Below are positions 1 through 9,870 of a stretch of DNA of 64,000 bases, piece after piece. The position numbers were made by a program, and so were the translations under genes. Every line of letters starts with the position of its first letter. The stretch's first letter is position 1. The notes under the pieces are model-generated. The model was not told where the DNA came from. It searched no databases and saw nothing but the letters and a program-made list of their open reading frames with translations. The stretch covers positions 1 to 64,000 of the forward strand of contig NZ_JACDOB010000001.1 in NCBI RefSeq assembly GCF_017656375.1, in the 5' to 3' direction. This DNA is from Thermovirga sp. (GTDB lineage Bacteria > Synergistota > Synergistia > Synergistales > Thermovirgaceae).

Positions 1-54
<54 letters not shown>

Positions 55-56
55 AA

Positions 57-133
57 GGCGGTGTAGCTCAGATGGCGAGAGCATGCGGTTCATACCCGCA
101 GGGTCAGTGGTTCGATCCCACTCACCGCCACCA
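57..133 (+). tRNA. tRNA-Met(CAT), elongator
   Basis: A complete 77-nt cloverleaf. The acceptor GGCGGTG (57-63) pairs with CACCGCC (123-129), followed by discriminator A and encoded CCA (131-133). The anticodon CAT is at 91-93 in loop TTCATAC, with stem TGCGG/CCGCA. It lacks the three G-C pairs of the initiator, and the loop matches that of known bacterial elongator Met tRNAs. A CAT anticodon could also mark tRNA-Ile2, the TilS substrate, but the loop and stem favour Met. It lies 4 nt after the tRNA-fMet, so both are probably processed from one transcript. Confidence 0.88.
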
Positions 134-147
134 TTAGTTAAGATGAC

Positions 148-180
148 AAGAGGGTGGATTAATTCCTCCCTCTTATTTTA
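148..180 (+). terminator. Probable intrinsic terminator after the tRNA-Met pair
   Basis: AAGAGGG (148-154) pairs with CCCTCTT (168-174), and the loop contains a further GGA/TCC pairing. A short, imperfect T-rich tract (ATTTTA) follows. Its place just after the tRNA supports the call, but the T tract is weak. Confidence 0.55.
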
Positions 181-287
181 TGTTGTAGTAGGAATTATGC
201 TTTTTTTGAAAAAGATATTAGAATATAAAGTCGGCAGGACGATCAGTGTTTTGCGCAGAATAAAAGGCAAGCCAATCTTTTGGTAGG

Positions 288-1682
288 ATGGACAGCATGG
301 GGCTTAAAGTGAAAGATGATTATTGGTACATAAGGCGAGTTGTAGAAGCAGGTGAAAGGCAAGGGTGGTTGAAAAAACCTTCTAAAATGGTTGTTGCTGT
401 TTCTGGGGGGAGTGATTCAACAGCTTTATTATGGCTTCTTTGTCAGGTTTGGGATCCTGATAAGCTTGTAGTAGCTCATTTGGACCATGGCATACGGAAA
501 GAAACGTCAAGAAGGGATGCTATGTTTGTAAAGAATCTAGCTGAATCATGGGGGCTGGATCTAAAGCTGCAGAGAGTTGAAGTTCCTAAGCTATGCGAGA
601 AGGGAGAAAGCATAGAAGTTGCCGCGAGGCGAATTCGCTATGATTTTCTCGAAGAAACTGCACAGTCAGTAGGGGCCGAATGGATAGCTTTAGGGCACAC
701 TGCAAATGACCAAGCAGAGACAGTATTGCACAACATAATAAGGGGTTGCGGCATAAAAGGACTTTCTGGGATACCCCAAAGGCGAGGGAAAATAATACGA
801 CCCATCATTGATTTTTCTAGAAGAGAGCTCATGGAGCTTCTAAAAAGTAAAGGGATAGAGTGGGTGTCTGATGAAACGAACGAAGAGACTGTGTATACAA
901 GAAATAAAATTCGGCTTGATTTAATTCCTTACATAGAGCGTAATTTCAATAAGCAAGTTATCAAACATCTTTTAGGTATAGCAGAAATTGCAAGGCCGTT
1001 ATCCGATTTAGTAGAGAACCAGGCTTCAAAAGTAGACCTTTGGAGTAAGAGGGAAGTATACGGGCTACTAAAAGCCTGGGACAAAGATGTAATTCTTAAG
1101 AAAGGTATAGATGGCGCGGTGGAAGTTATTCTGCTGGAGGGGAAAAGAAGAAATTTAAGGCCTCTTTCCAGGGAACGAGTTCTTGTTCTTAGAGAGTTAT
1201 TGAAAAAGAGAAATTTTTGGCGTTTCCAGTGGGAAAAGAATATTGAGATAGCAGGAGAGAGAAGTTTAATAGCCCTTTGTTGCGGATCAGATTTAGAGAA
1301 TAAAAAAACAAGAGAGCAAGAGCGTATAATCCCTCAAGGGGAGGAGCAAGGAGAATTAGACTGGGATAGATGGAGTATCAGTTGGAAGAAAATTCGGCAT
1401 GAAGGAAGAAAAGTGAAGCTAGGTGTCTTTTCAGCGTTTATTCCTTGTAACAATAGCTATAAAATTATGAGTCTTGAGCAATTTTTGGCTTCCCGCTCCG
1501 TGGGAAAAGCCTTAAAAGAAAAAGTTAATATAGAAAAACATCTTATGAAGAGAAGGCCAGTTGTAACAGATGAGAAAAGTATCTTTTGGATTCCTGGAGT
1601 AGGTGGCCTAAGTTTGAAAATAGTTGGACAAGAAAGAGAGTTGTTAGTGCTAAAAGCTCATGAAGAAAGGAGATCTTTATAG
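288..1682 (+). CDS. tilS: tRNA(Ile)-lysidine synthase TilS
   Basis: TilS uses ATP and lysine to convert C34 of the CAU-anticodon tRNA-Ile2 to lysidine, which changes both codon reading and charging from Met to Ile. It is an essential cytoplasmic enzyme. The N-terminal PP-loop SGGSDS is at about residues 39-44, followed by the HLDHGIR and GHTANDQAETVL segments typical of the family. The length of 464 aa is normal for the long TilS form with C-terminal substrate-binding domains. The start is uncertain: the ATG at 288 has almost no space after its GGTAGG, while the ATG at 297 has GGATGG at a better distance. The tilS-hpt-ftsH order is common in bacteria. Here the gene also follows two CAT tRNAs. 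Confidence 0.95.
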   Translation: MDSMGLKVKDDYWYIRRVVEAGERQGWLKKPSKMVVAVSGGSDSTALLWLLCQVWDPDKLVVAHLDHGIRKETSRRDAMFVKNLAESWGLDLKLQRVEVPKLCEKGESIEVAARRIRYDFLEETAQSVGAEWIALGHTANDQAETVLHNIIRGCGIKGLSGIPQRRGKIIRPIIDFSRRELMELLKSKGIEWVSDETNEETVYTRNKIRLDLIPYIERNFNKQVIKHLLGIAEIARPLSDLVENQASKVDLWSKREVYGLLKAWDKDVILKKGIDGAVEVILLEGKRRNLRPLSRERVLVLRELLKKRNFWRFQWEKNIEIAGERSLIALCCGSDLENKKTREQERIIPQGEEQGELDWDRWSISWKKIRHEGRKVKLGVFSAFIPCNNSYKIMSLEQFLASRSVGKALKEKVNIEKHLMKRRPVVTDEKSIFWIPGVGGLSLKIVGQERELLVLKAHEERRSL

Positions 1683-1683
1683 G

Positions 1684-2223
1684 ATGAATAAATATGAATT
1701 AGGAGGCGTTCTCCTAGGTAGGGATGTTATAAAAAACAAAGTAAAAGAACTTGCTAAAGAAATCTCCTTGTATTATAAAAATAAGCCAGTGCACGTAATA
1801 GGAGTGCTCAAGGGTTCTGTTATCTTTCTTTCGGACCTTGTAAGGGAAGTTGATAGATCAATCCAGATGAAGTTGGATTTTTTAAGTGTGTCTTCATATG
1901 GAGCATCTACAAAATCTAGCGGGGTTGTTAAAATAAACAAGGATCTTGACGAAAGTGTGGTAAACAAAAATTTATTGATAGTTGAAGATATAGTTGATAC
2001 AGGTTTGACTTTACAATATTTAATCAATATTCTTAGAGAAAGGTCGCCAAAGGAAATAAAAGTATGTTCTCTTTTAGATAAACCAGAAAGGCGAATTGTA
2101 GATTTAAAAGCAGATTTTTATGGTTTTACTATTCCAGATGAATTTGTGGTTGGATATGGCCTAGATTATGGAGGTTATTGGAGAAACCTGCCAGACATTC
2201 ATATATTACGCAAAGTTGACTAA
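1684..2223 (+). CDS. hpt: Hypoxanthine phosphoribosyltransferase
   Basis: A purine salvage enzyme that transfers the ribose-5-phosphate of PRPP to hypoxanthine or guanine, giving IMP or GMP. The PRPP-binding signature LLIVEDIVDTGLTL lies in the middle of the protein, and the LKGSVIFLSDLVR segment matches the family N-terminal loop. From ATG 1684 the product is 179 aa, the usual size. This start has AAAGGAG at 1666-1672 and follows the tilS stop by 1 nt. An upstream in-frame ATG at 1660 would add 8 residues but lies inside tilS. It is transcribed with tilS and probably ftsH. Confidence 0.95.
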   Translation: MNKYELGGVLLGRDVIKNKVKELAKEISLYYKNKPVHVIGVLKGSVIFLSDLVREVDRSIQMKLDFLSVSSYGASTKSSGVVKINKDLDESVVNKNLLIVEDIVDTGLTLQYLINILRERSPKEIKVCSLLDKPERRIVDLKADFYGFTIPDEFVVGYGLDYGGYWRNLPDIHILRKVD

Positions 2224-2271
2224 ATAGCAGGACTTGATAGAGCCCCTAATATATAGAAAGGTGGGAAAACC

Positions 2272-4149
2272 TTGGGACGAATGGCAAAAAACTTAGGATT
2301 GTATTTGGTGCTTATAGTACTCGTAGTAAGTTTAGTTAATTTGTTCTTGTCGCCCAATAATGCGCCGTCTGAATATGAGCCTATTTCTTACAGTGAGTTT
2401 CTATCTGCGTTCAGGTCGGGGCAGATTGAGTCTGCGGAAATAGATGGAAACACCATAAGGGGAGAAAGGTTAGACGGGAAAAAGTACTCAACCATAGGAG
2501 TAGGTGTCGGGGAACTGGCAAAGGAAATGGCCGATAAAGGCGTAAATGTTAAAGTATTACCTCCACAGCAGGCGCCTTGGTGGGCTTCTATGATGACTTC
2601 TCTGTTTCCGACGTTGCTTTTGATAGGTGCATGGATTTTCATTCTGTATCACATGCAAGGTGGCGGGAATAGGGTCATGGGGTTTGCCAAAAGCAAAGCA
2701 AAGCTTTACTTGGATAACAGACCCAAAGTTACTTTTGCTGATGTGGCTGGATGTGATGAGTCAAAGGAAGAATTGGCTGAAGTTGTGGAGTATCTCAAAG
2801 ATCCCACCAAATTTTCAAGATTGGGAGCCAGAATCCCTAGAGGGGTGTTATTGTTAGGCCCTCCAGGTTCGGGGAAGACATTGCTTGCCAGAGCTTGTTC
2901 AGGGGAGGCCGATGTGCCATTTTTTAGCATAAGCGGATCTGATTTTGTTGAAATGTTTGTGGGAGTAGGTGCTGCTAGAGTAAGGGATATGTTTGAGCAA
3001 GCAAGGAAATATCAGCCATGCATAGTTTTCATTGATGAAATAGATGCAGTGGGACGTCACAGAGGCGCTGGATTAGGAGGAGGCCATGACGAAAGAGAGC
3101 AGACATTGAACCAGCTATTGGTGGAGATGGATGGTTTTGATGAGAACAGTGGAGTTATCTTAATAGCTGCTACTAACAGGCCAGACATCCTTGATCCTGC
3201 CCTTTTGAGGCCTGGTCGTTTTGATAGGCAGATAGTTGTGGATAGGCCCGATCTGAACGGACGTGAAGCTATTTTGAAAGTGCATGTCAAGAAAGTCAAG
3301 TTGGGTGATGACGTGGACCTAGCAGTTATAGCAAGAAGGACTCCTGGATTCGTCGGCGCTGACTTGGCGAATCTTGTAAATGAAGCAGCCCTTTTAGCCG
3401 CTAGAAAAGGGAAAGACAAGATAGGAATGGAGGAATTTGAAGAAGCCATAGATAGGATTATAGCAGGCCCTGAAAGGAGGAGTAGGCTTATCTCTGAAAG
3501 GGAGAAGGCAATAATAGCTTATCATGAGGTAGGACATGCTCTTGTAGCCAAACTTTTACCAGGGTGCGATCCAGTGCATAAGGTGTCAATTATTCCTAGA
3601 GGGCATAAAGCTTTGGGTTACACATTGCAGCTTCCAGAGGAAGATCGGTTCTTAATGTCCAAAAAGGAATTGCTGAACAGGATTTCTGTATTGCTTGGGG
3701 GTCGTGTAGCCGAGGAGTTGCACTTTGATGATGTGACCACAGGAGCGCAAAACGACCTCGAAAGGGCAACACAGATAGCCCGTCAGATGGTTACAGAATT
3801 TGGTATGAGTGACAGATTGGGGCCTGTAACGTTGGGCAAGAAACATCACGAAGTGTTCTTAGGAAGAGATATAATGGAAGATAGAAATTACAGTGATGAG
3901 GTAGCTTACGCTATAGATCAAGAGGTTCGAAGGATTGTTGATGAATGTTATGAGCAAGTGAAAGCTCTATTACAACATCACAAGGATGTCCACATAAAGG
4001 TTGCGGAAGTGCTTCTTGAAGAAGAAGTGATAGAAGGTGCAAGATTAGATGAAATCCTTAAAGAAGGTTTGAACGAGGAACAAAAGACAAGTGATCAAGG
4101 TGACCACGAAGACTCAGAGGGGTTGAAGGAGGCCAACCAGGAAATTTAA
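2272..4149 (+). CDS. ftsH: ATP-dependent zinc metalloprotease FtsH
   Basis: A membrane-anchored AAA+ protease that degrades unfolded or surplus membrane proteins and short-lived regulators. It has a TM helix at about residues 8-27, a short extracytoplasmic domain, and a second TM helix at about 105-127. The AAA module carries Walker A GPPGSGKT (196-203), Walker [12 protein letters not shown] and the second region of homology ending RPGRFDR. The zinc protease motif HEVGH is at 418-422. The length of 625 aa is typical. The start is probably TTG 2272, since AAAGGTGGG lies at good distance; ATG 2281 is the alternative. The C-terminal tail is acidic and variable. A terminator and uvrB follow. Confidence 0.97.
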   Translation: MGRMAKNLGLYLVLIVLVVSLVNLFLSPNNAPSEYEPISYSEFLSAFRSGQIESAEIDGNTIRGERLDGKKYSTIGVGVGELAKEMADKGVNVKVLPPQQAPWWASMMTSLFPTLLLIGAWIFILYHMQGGGNRVMGFAKSKAKLYLDNRPKVTFADVAGCDESKEELAEVVEYLKDPTKFSRLGARIPRGVLLLGPPGSGKTLLARACSGEADVPFFSISGSDFVEMFVGVGAARVRDMFEQARKYQPCIVFIDEIDAVGRHRGAGLGGGHDEREQTLNQLLVEMDGFDENSGVILIAATNRPDILDPALLRPGRFDRQIVVDRPDLNGREAILKVHVKKVKLGDDVDLAVIARRTPGFVGADLANLVNEAALLAARKGKDKIGMEEFEEAIDRIIAGPERRSRLISEREKAIIAYHEVGHALVAKLLPGCDPVHKVSIIPRGHKALGYTLQLPEEDRFLMSKKELLNRISVLLGGRVAEELHFDDVTTGAQNDLERATQIARQMVTEFGMSDRLGPVTLGKKHHEVFLGRDIMEDRNYSDEVAYAIDQEVRRIVDECYEQVKALLQHHKDVHIKVAEVLLEEEVIEGARLDEILKEGLNEEQKTSDQGDHEDSEGLKEANQEI

Positions 4150-4202
4150 ACTTGTTGGTATACGCTTGTAATCCTCCACAGAAAATTGCTGCGTTATAAT
4201 AT

Positions 4203-4241
4203 AAGGATGCCCAAAAATCACCACGGGTGTCCTTATTTTTT
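4203..4241 (+). terminator. Intrinsic terminator between ftsH and uvrB
   Basis: AAGGATGCCC (4203-4212) pairs with GGGTGTCCTT (4225-4234), a 10-bp stem with two G-U pairs and a 12-nt loop. ATTTTTT follows directly. A TATAAT hexamer sits just upstream at 4195-4200. Confidence 0.8.
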
Positions 4242-4269
4242 AAATAAAAGGAGTGGATAAAAAATAGCT

Positions 4270-6270
4270 ATGGATGAGCATTTTAAATTAGTTGTTCCAT
4301 GGTCTCCTGCAGGAGACCAGCCTGTTGCTATTTCCAAGCTAGTAGAGGGTTACAGAAAGGGGTTAAGCAAGCAGTGTCTAATGGGGGTTACTGGCAGCGG
4401 TAAAACTTATACCATGGCATGTGTCATAGAAAAGCTGCAGCTGCCGGTTCTAGTATTAGCCCATAATAAGACGCTGGCTGCTCAGCTATATAGTGAGTTT
4501 AAAAACTTTTTCCCTCATAATGCTGTTCATTATTTTGTGAGCTATTACGATTACTATCAGCCGGAGGCTTATGTTCCGGCTAGCGATGTTTATATAGAAA
4601 AAGATGCCTCAATAAATGAGAAGATTGAGAAATTGCGTCTTGCTACGACTAAGGCGTTATTGGAAAGAAACGATGTAATTGTTGTCTCTAGTGTCTCTTG
4701 CATTTATGGAATAGGCAAGAAAAAGAATTACGAAGAAGCAGTATTGGAAGTAAATACCGGATCTATTTTTTCGAGGAAAGAATTTTTTAAAAGGCTGGAC
4801 CGTAATTTCTATAAGAGAAATGACTACTCATTAGAACCAGGTACTTTTAGAGTCAGAGGTAACGTAATAGATATATTTCCTGCATATAGCGATAGCGCTG
4901 TAAGGATTGTATTTGAAGACGAAGAAGTCGAGGAGATAATGGAGATCGATCCCTTGAGCGGGAAGATCTCGGGAAGAAAAAATAGGATAAGAATTTATCC
5001 TTCACAGCACTACATTACATCTGAGGAATCCATAAACAAGGCACTAAAGGAGATAGAAAGAGAGCTTGAAGAACGATTGCAGGAGCTTAGAAGAGAAGGG
5101 AAATTGCTTGAGGCTCAAAGGCTTGAAAGCAGGACAAGATACGACATGGAAATGCTAAAAGAAGTGGGATATTGTTCGGGAATAGAGAATTATTCAAGAT
5201 ATCTTGATGGACGAGAGCCTGGAGAACAACCAGGAACCTTGCTGGATTTTTTCCCCGAGGATTTTTTAATTATTATTGACGAATCCCACATCACTATTCC
5301 GCAGATAAGAGGAATGTACAATGGAGATAGGTCAAGGAAACAAACTCTGGTCGATTTTGGGTTCAGGCTTCCGTCATGTTTGGATAACAGGCCGCTTAAG
5401 TGGGAAGAGTTTGTGGAGTACTTGAGAAAAGTCTGCTTTTTATCTGCTACCCCGGGCGATTGGGAGCTTTCAGTATCGGAGCAGGTAGTCGAACAAATAG
5501 TTCGTCCCACAGGTGTTGTGGATCCTGAAGTTGTGGTTTCCCCAGCAGAAAATCAAGTTGACGACCTTTTGGAAAGGCTTAGGGAAGTTCTTGCAAGAGG
5601 GCAGCGAGCTTTAGTAACGACCCTTACAAAAAGATCTGCAGAAGATATGGCAGAGTATTTTCAGGAACTTGGACTACCGGTTAAATATATACATTCAGAG
5701 CTGGATGCTTTCGAGAGGGTAGAATTGTTGAAGGAGCTCAGAAGAGGTGATATTTCGATACTTATAGGTGTGAACCTCTTAAGGGAAGGTATTGATCTTC
5801 CCGAAGTTTCTCTTGTTGCTATAACAGATGCCGATAGAGAAGGTTTTTTGCGCTCTCACAGGTCACTGATTCAGATGATAGGAAGAGCTGCAAGAAATAC
5901 GGCAGGAAAAGTTATTTTATATGCTGATCGACAGACGGATAGCATAAAGGCCGCCGTAGAAGAAACAGAGAGGAGAAGACGCCTACAGGTGGAGTTCAAC
6001 AGGCGAAATGGCATTGAACCAAGGTCGGTCAATAAAGAAATAATTTCCATACTTCCGCAGGGTCTTCAAGATACGCAGAACTTCGAAGCTTTTGATTTAA
6101 AAACAGAGAAAAAATGGACTAAAAGTGAGTTGGAAAGGTTGATGTGGGAGGCAGTGGAGAAATTGGATTTTGAGAGAGCAGCGGAAATCAGAGATATTAT
6201 CAATGAGAAGTTCCAAGGTGGTGGAGAGGTTGCCCCGAGAGATAATAGTAAGAGGCGCAAGAGAGCATAA
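4270..6270 (+). CDS. uvrB: Excinuclease ABC subunit B
   Basis: The damage-verification helicase of nucleotide excision repair. It is loaded by UvrA and recruits UvrC for incision. Walker A GVTGSGKT is at residues 39-46. The beta-hairpin region with YYDYYQPEAYVP follows, then DESH and helicase motif VI (QMIGRAARN). A C-terminal UVR motif (about residues 620-655) would contact UvrC. At 666 aa it is full length. AAAGGAG lies about 14 nt before ATG 4270, slightly far. Its last 41 nt or more overlap the start of uvrA in another frame, which suggests translational coupling. Confidence 0.97.
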   Translation: MDEHFKLVVPWSPAGDQPVAISKLVEGYRKGLSKQCLMGVTGSGKTYTMACVIEKLQLPVLVLAHNKTLAAQLYSEFKNFFPHNAVHYFVSYYDYYQPEAYVPASDVYIEKDASINEKIEKLRLATTKALLERNDVIVVSSVSCIYGIGKKKNYEEAVLEVNTGSIFSRKEFFKRLDRNFYKRNDYSLEPGTFRVRGNVIDIFPAYSDSAVRIVFEDEEVEEIMEIDPLSGKISGRKNRIRIYPSQHYITSEESINKALKEIERELEERLQELRREGKLLEAQRLESRTRYDMEMLKEVGYCSGIENYSRYLDGREPGEQPGTLLDFFPEDFLIIIDESHITIPQIRGMYNGDRSRKQTLVDFGFRLPSCLDNRPLKWEEFVEYLRKVCFLSATPGDWELSVSEQVVEQIVRPTGVVDPEVVVSPAENQVDDLLERLREVLARGQRALVTTLTKRSAEDMAEYFQELGLPVKYIHSELDAFERVELLKELRRGDISILIGVNLLREGIDLPEVSLVAITDADREGFLRSHRSLIQMIGRAARNTAGKVILYADRQTDSIKAAVEETERRRRLQVEFNRRNGIEPRSVNKEIISILPQGLQDTQNFEAFDLKTEKKWTKSELERLMWEAVEKLDFERAAEIRDIINEKFQGGGEVAPRDNSKRRKRA

Positions 6271-9055
6271 TCTTAAGAATATAGATTTAAAGTTACCTAA
6301 AGATAATCTGATAGTGATTACAGGCCCATCAGGGTCTGGTAAATCATCTTTGGCATTCGACACCATATGTGCAGAGGGTCAGCGTAGATACATAGAATCC
6401 CTTTCGTCATATGCAAGGCAGTTTCTTGGTGTTCAGGATAAACCTGATGTGGACGACATTGAAGGGCTTTCTCCCACCATATCAATTGAGCAGAAAGGCA
6501 TATCCCATAACCCTAGATCGACTGTTGGAACGGTAACCGAAATTTACGATTATTTGAGGCTGCTATTTGCGAGGGTAGGGGTTCCTTATTGTCCTACATG
6601 TGGCAGGGAACTTAAAAGATACACGGTGGATCAAATTTTAGATTATTTGTACAGGAAATTTTTGTCGGAGAAAGTAGAGATACTTTCACCTGTTGTTATG
6701 GGTAAAAAAGGGGAGTTCAAAAACCTATTTGTGCAATTACAAAAAAAGGGATTCTTGAGGGTCAAAGTTGATGGTTATACCTATTGGCTAGAAGAAGAAA
6801 TCATTTTAGAGAAAAACAAAAAGCACAGTATAGAAGTGTTAATAGACAGGGTCACTGTTAACGAAAAAAACAGGAGCAGATTGTCCGAATCAGTAGAGAA
6901 TTCAATAGAGTTGAGTAAAGGGTTTGTGAAGATAGAAAAGGGCAATCAACAAGTGATCCTTTCAGATCGTTTTGTGTGTCCTTTTTGTGATATTTCCTTC
7001 CCTGAATTAGAGCCCAGGCTTTTTTCGTTCAATAGCCCTTTTGGGGCTTGCCCAGATTGTGAAGGCTTAGGGAGCCATCAGTATTTTTCGGAAGATTTGG
7101 CAGTTGATAAGGAGCGTCCTATCTTAGAAGGGGGGATTTTACCCTGGAGTAAGAGGAATCATTATATGCTGCGAAAACTTAAAGCGCTATTTGAAGCTAT
7201 GGGTGAGAAATTGGAGGACAAATCATTTGCTGATCTAAGAGAAGACCTACAAAAGATAGTGTTATATGGTTCTTCCATGAAGGTTCCGATGAAGTTCATG
7301 GAGAGAGGCACAAGCATAGATTATATGGGACGGTACGAAGGTTTGATACCGTGGCTACAAACGAGATGGCGTGAGACTGAATCAGAATCGGTCAGGAATG
7401 AACTTTTGACCTATATGGACGAAGATATTTGTAAAAGTTGCAATGGGGCCAGATTGAGGGAGGAAGCCCGTAACGTTAAGATAGACGGCTACTCAATAGT
7501 GGATTTTATCAATATGCCTGTAGAAGAGCTTATAAAATTGTTAGAAAGCTTGCCCCTTGAGGGAAGTAAATCATATATTGGAGCGCAGATATTGGAAGAG
7601 ATAAAAAAACGACTCTCCTTTATGGTAGATATAGGAATAGGGTATCTTTCTCTTTCCAGAAAATCAGACACTTTAAGTTCTGGTGAAAGCCAAAGAATAC
7701 GCTTAGCAACCCAAATAGGAGCCAAACTTAGTGGGGTCTTATATGTGTTGGATGAACCAACTATTGGTCTTCATTCGAGAGATACAGAAAGATTGGTAAA
7801 AATTTTGAAATCCATAAGAGACCAGGGTAACACAGTTTTAGTAGTGGAACATGATAGAGATACTATGAAGATGGCAGATTACATTGTGGAAATTGGTCCT
7901 GGTCCTGGAGAGCATGGAGGGCAGGTAGTAGCAAAAGGCCCTCCCAAAAAAATAATAAAAAGCAATTCTCTTTCAGGTGCATATCTTGAGGGGCGTAGTT
8001 CTGGTATTGTGGTATGGCCTGAAAGGAGAGAACCAAGCGGGTGGTTAAGTTTTTCTAGTGCCTCGGAAAATAATTTAAAAGAAATAGATATCAAATTACC
8101 TTTAGGGCTTCTAACGTGTATTACGGGCGTATCTGGTTCAGGGAAAAGCACTCTATTATACGAGATTATCTATAAGGGATTAAAGAAGAAGCTTGATAAG
8201 GCTTACAAAGGGAAAATCGGGAAACAAGGAGAGATAAAAGGTTGGGAGCAACTTAAAAATGTGGTAATGATAGATCAAAGTCCTATTGGGAGAACCCCTC
8301 GCTCTAATCCAGCCACATATACGGGAGTATTTACTCCCATAAGAGAACTTTTTGCTCAGTTGCCAGAAGCTAGAATAAGGGGATATAAACCCGGGAGATT
8401 TAGCTTTAATGTCCATGGTGGGCGTTGTGAGGCCTGTCATGGCGAAGGAGAAGTTAAAATATCCATGCTTTTTATGCCGGATATGTATGTAAAGTGCGAG
8501 GTTTGCAATGGAACGAGATATAACAGGGAAACCCTTGAAGTTCGATTTAAGGGTAAAAACATAAGCGACGTCTTGAATATGACCGTTAGTGAGGCTTTGG
8601 AATTTTTTAAAGATGTCCCACGAATAAGGAATAAGCTCTCAGTATTGGAACAGGCAGGTATGGGATATGTGAAGCTGGGCCAACCTGCTACCACCTTGAG
8701 TGGCGGAGAAGCTCAAAGAGTAAAGCTGGCAGAAGAGCTTTCGAAAAGATTTAAAGGAAAAACATTATACCTTTTAGATGAGCCTACGACAGGATTGCAT
8801 TACTCTGATGTTAGAAAACTTTTATTATTGATTCATAAATTGGTCGACAAGGGGAATACAGTTGTTGTAATTGAACATAACTTGGATTTTATAGCTTCTT
8901 CCGACTATATAGTCGACCTCGGCCCCGAAGGTGGAATGGGGGGTGGATATGTAGTTGCGACAGGTTCACCATATGAAATACTTAAGAATAAAAAATCGTA
9001 TACAGGCCAGTATCTTGGCAAATATCTGAAGGAGATAGGGATGGTAAAAGGATAA
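6230..9055 (+). CDS. uvrA: Excinuclease ABC subunit A
   Basis: The damage-sensing ATPase of nucleotide excision repair, an ABC-type dimer with two nucleotide-binding domains. The first Walker A is GPSGSGKSS near the N-terminus and the second is GVSGSGKST in the C-terminal half. ABC signatures (LSSGESQRIRLA, LSGGEAQRVKLA) and zinc-finger cysteine pairs (CPTC, CPFC, CPDC, CEAC, CEVC) are present. The open frame extends back to 6170, but homology to UvrA N-termini (EIIVRGAREHNLKNIDL) begins at TTG 6230, which has AAGGTGG about 8 nt upstream. ATG 6203, GTG 6218 and GTG 6221 are alternatives. From 6230 the protein is 941 aa. Whatever the start, it overlaps uvrB. Confidence 0.97.
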   Translation: MPREIIVRGAREHNLKNIDLKLPKDNLIVITGPSGSGKSSLAFDTICAEGQRRYIESLSSYARQFLGVQDKPDVDDIEGLSPTISIEQKGISHNPRSTVGTVTEIYDYLRLLFARVGVPYCPTCGRELKRYTVDQILDYLYRKFLSEKVEILSPVVMGKKGEFKNLFVQLQKKGFLRVKVDGYTYWLEEEIILEKNKKHSIEVLIDRVTVNEKNRSRLSESVENSIELSKGFVKIEKGNQQVILSDRFVCPFCDISFPELEPRLFSFNSPFGACPDCEGLGSHQYFSEDLAVDKERPILEGGILPWSKRNHYMLRKLKALFEAMGEKLEDKSFADLREDLQKIVLYGSSMKVPMKFMERGTSIDYMGRYEGLIPWLQTRWRETESESVRNELLTYMDEDICKSCNGARLREEARNVKIDGYSIVDFINMPVEELIKLLESLPLEGSKSYIGAQILEEIKKRLSFMVDIGIGYLSLSRKSDTLSSGESQRIRLATQIGAKLSGVLYVLDEPTIGLHSRDTERLVKILKSIRDQGNTVLVVEHDRDTMKMADYIVEIGPGPGEHGGQVVAKGPPKKIIKSNSLSGAYLEGRSSGIVVWPERREPSGWLSFSSASENNLKEIDIKLPLGLLTCITGVSGSGKSTLLYEIIYKGLKKKLDKAYKGKIGKQGEIKGWEQLKNVVMIDQSPIGRTPRSNPATYTGVFTPIRELFAQLPEARIRGYKPGRFSFNVHGGRCEACHGEGEVKISMLFMPDMYVKCEVCNGTRYNRETLEVRFKGKNISDVLNMTVSEALEFFKDVPRIRNKLSVLEQAGMGYVKLGQPATTLSGGEAQRVKLAEELSKRFKGKTLYLLDEPTTGLHYSDVRKLLLLIHKLVDKGNTVVVIEHNLDFIASSDYIVDLGPEGGMGGGYVVATGSPYEILKNKKSYTGQYLGKYLKEIGMVKG

Positions 9056-9843
9056 TGAATAAAAAAGATAAGAATAAATATGGCAAAGAAGATAAAAAGT
9101 TGGAGGATGTTTGTTTTGGTAAAAATGCAACTGTAAGCTTTATTGAAGAACACCCAGAAAGATGTCTTTCGGTGTATATTGCAGAGAACGCCAATAAGAG
9201 TACATACAATAAGATCCTTGCCCTTTGCAAGAGCAGGGGGATACCTTTCCATAAAGTGCCAAGAGAATATTTGGACAAGCAGACGAGTTATTCTAATCAC
9301 CAAGGAGTAATGGTTAAAATAACTTCTTTGGATATATTTGAGATTGGGAAACTTTACGAAATAGCGAATGAACATGATAAGGGCCCTTTACTTTTCGTGG
9401 TTTTAGATCATGTGGAGGATGTGCAAAATTTTTCGTCCATAATAAGAACGGCAGAGGTTCTAGGAGCCTCGGGTGTTGTTTTTCCAAAGAGAAGATCGGC
9501 TTTACCTACAGGAACAGTACTAAAAGTTAGCTCCGGAGCTGCAGCTAGGTTGCCTTTGATTAGAGTTAACAGCATATTTAATGCTCTGGAGGTCATAAAA
9601 AGCAAAAACCTGTGGGTAATCGGTCTGGATATGGATGGAGAGAGCCTCTGCAATATGGAATTGCCAGAAAGATTGGCGATTGTAGTAGGCGGAGAAGATA
9701 GAGGATTGACTAGGACTGTTAAAAACAGTTGCGATGAGTTGGCTAAAATTCCTATGAGTGGAAAGACTGGTTCCCTGAATGCAGCTGTAGCAGCCTCTAT
9801 AGGCATATATGAATGGCGGAGAAGTGTTGACAAGCTTCAATAA
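9055..9843 (+). CDS. rlmB: SpoU-family 23S rRNA 2'-O-methyltransferase (RlmB/TrmH type)
   Basis: A SAM-dependent RNA ribose 2'-O-methyltransferase with a trefoil-knot (SPOUT) fold. An N-terminal substrate-binding domain (about residues 15-90) is followed by the SpoU catalytic domain. The three family motifs are visible: an N-rich motif around EDVQNFSSIIRTAEVLGA, VVGGEDRGL, and IPMSGKTGSLNAAVAASI. The 262-aa length fits RlmB, which methylates G2251 of 23S rRNA, but the exact target cannot be read from sequence. The ATG overlaps the uvrA stop by 1 nt (TAATG). The 3' end contains the promoter of the following tRNA-Val. Confidence 0.88.
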   Translation: MNKKDKNKYGKEDKKLEDVCFGKNATVSFIEEHPERCLSVYIAENANKSTYNKILALCKSRGIPFHKVPREYLDKQTSYSNHQGVMVKITSLDIFEIGKLYEIANEHDKGPLLFVVLDHVEDVQNFSSIIRTAEVLGASGVVFPKRRSALPTGTVLKVSSGAAARLPLIRVNSIFNALEVIKSKNLWVIGLDMDGESLCNMELPERLAIVVGGEDRGLTRTVKNSCDELAKIPMSGKTGSLNAAVAASIGIYEWRRSVDKLQ

Positions 9844-9855
9844 GCCAGGTAAAAT
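9827..9855 (+). promoter_or_regulatory. Promoter of tRNA-Val
   Basis: TTGACA (9827-9832), a 17-nt spacer and TAAAAT (9850-9855). The -35 lies within the last codons of rlmB. The predicted start is about 9862, some 9 nt before the tRNA 5' end. Confidence 0.85.
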
Positions 9856-9870
9856 GCAACTTGCTCGCTC

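Noticed and set aside
83-286. A 67-aa plus-strand ORF starting inside tRNA-Met
   Set aside because: It begins within the tRNA, runs through its terminator, and has no SD or recognisable domain.
8905-9375. Minus-strand ORF of 156 aa across the uvrA-rlmB junction
   Set aside because: It is antisense to two clear genes and its sequence has no recognisable motif.
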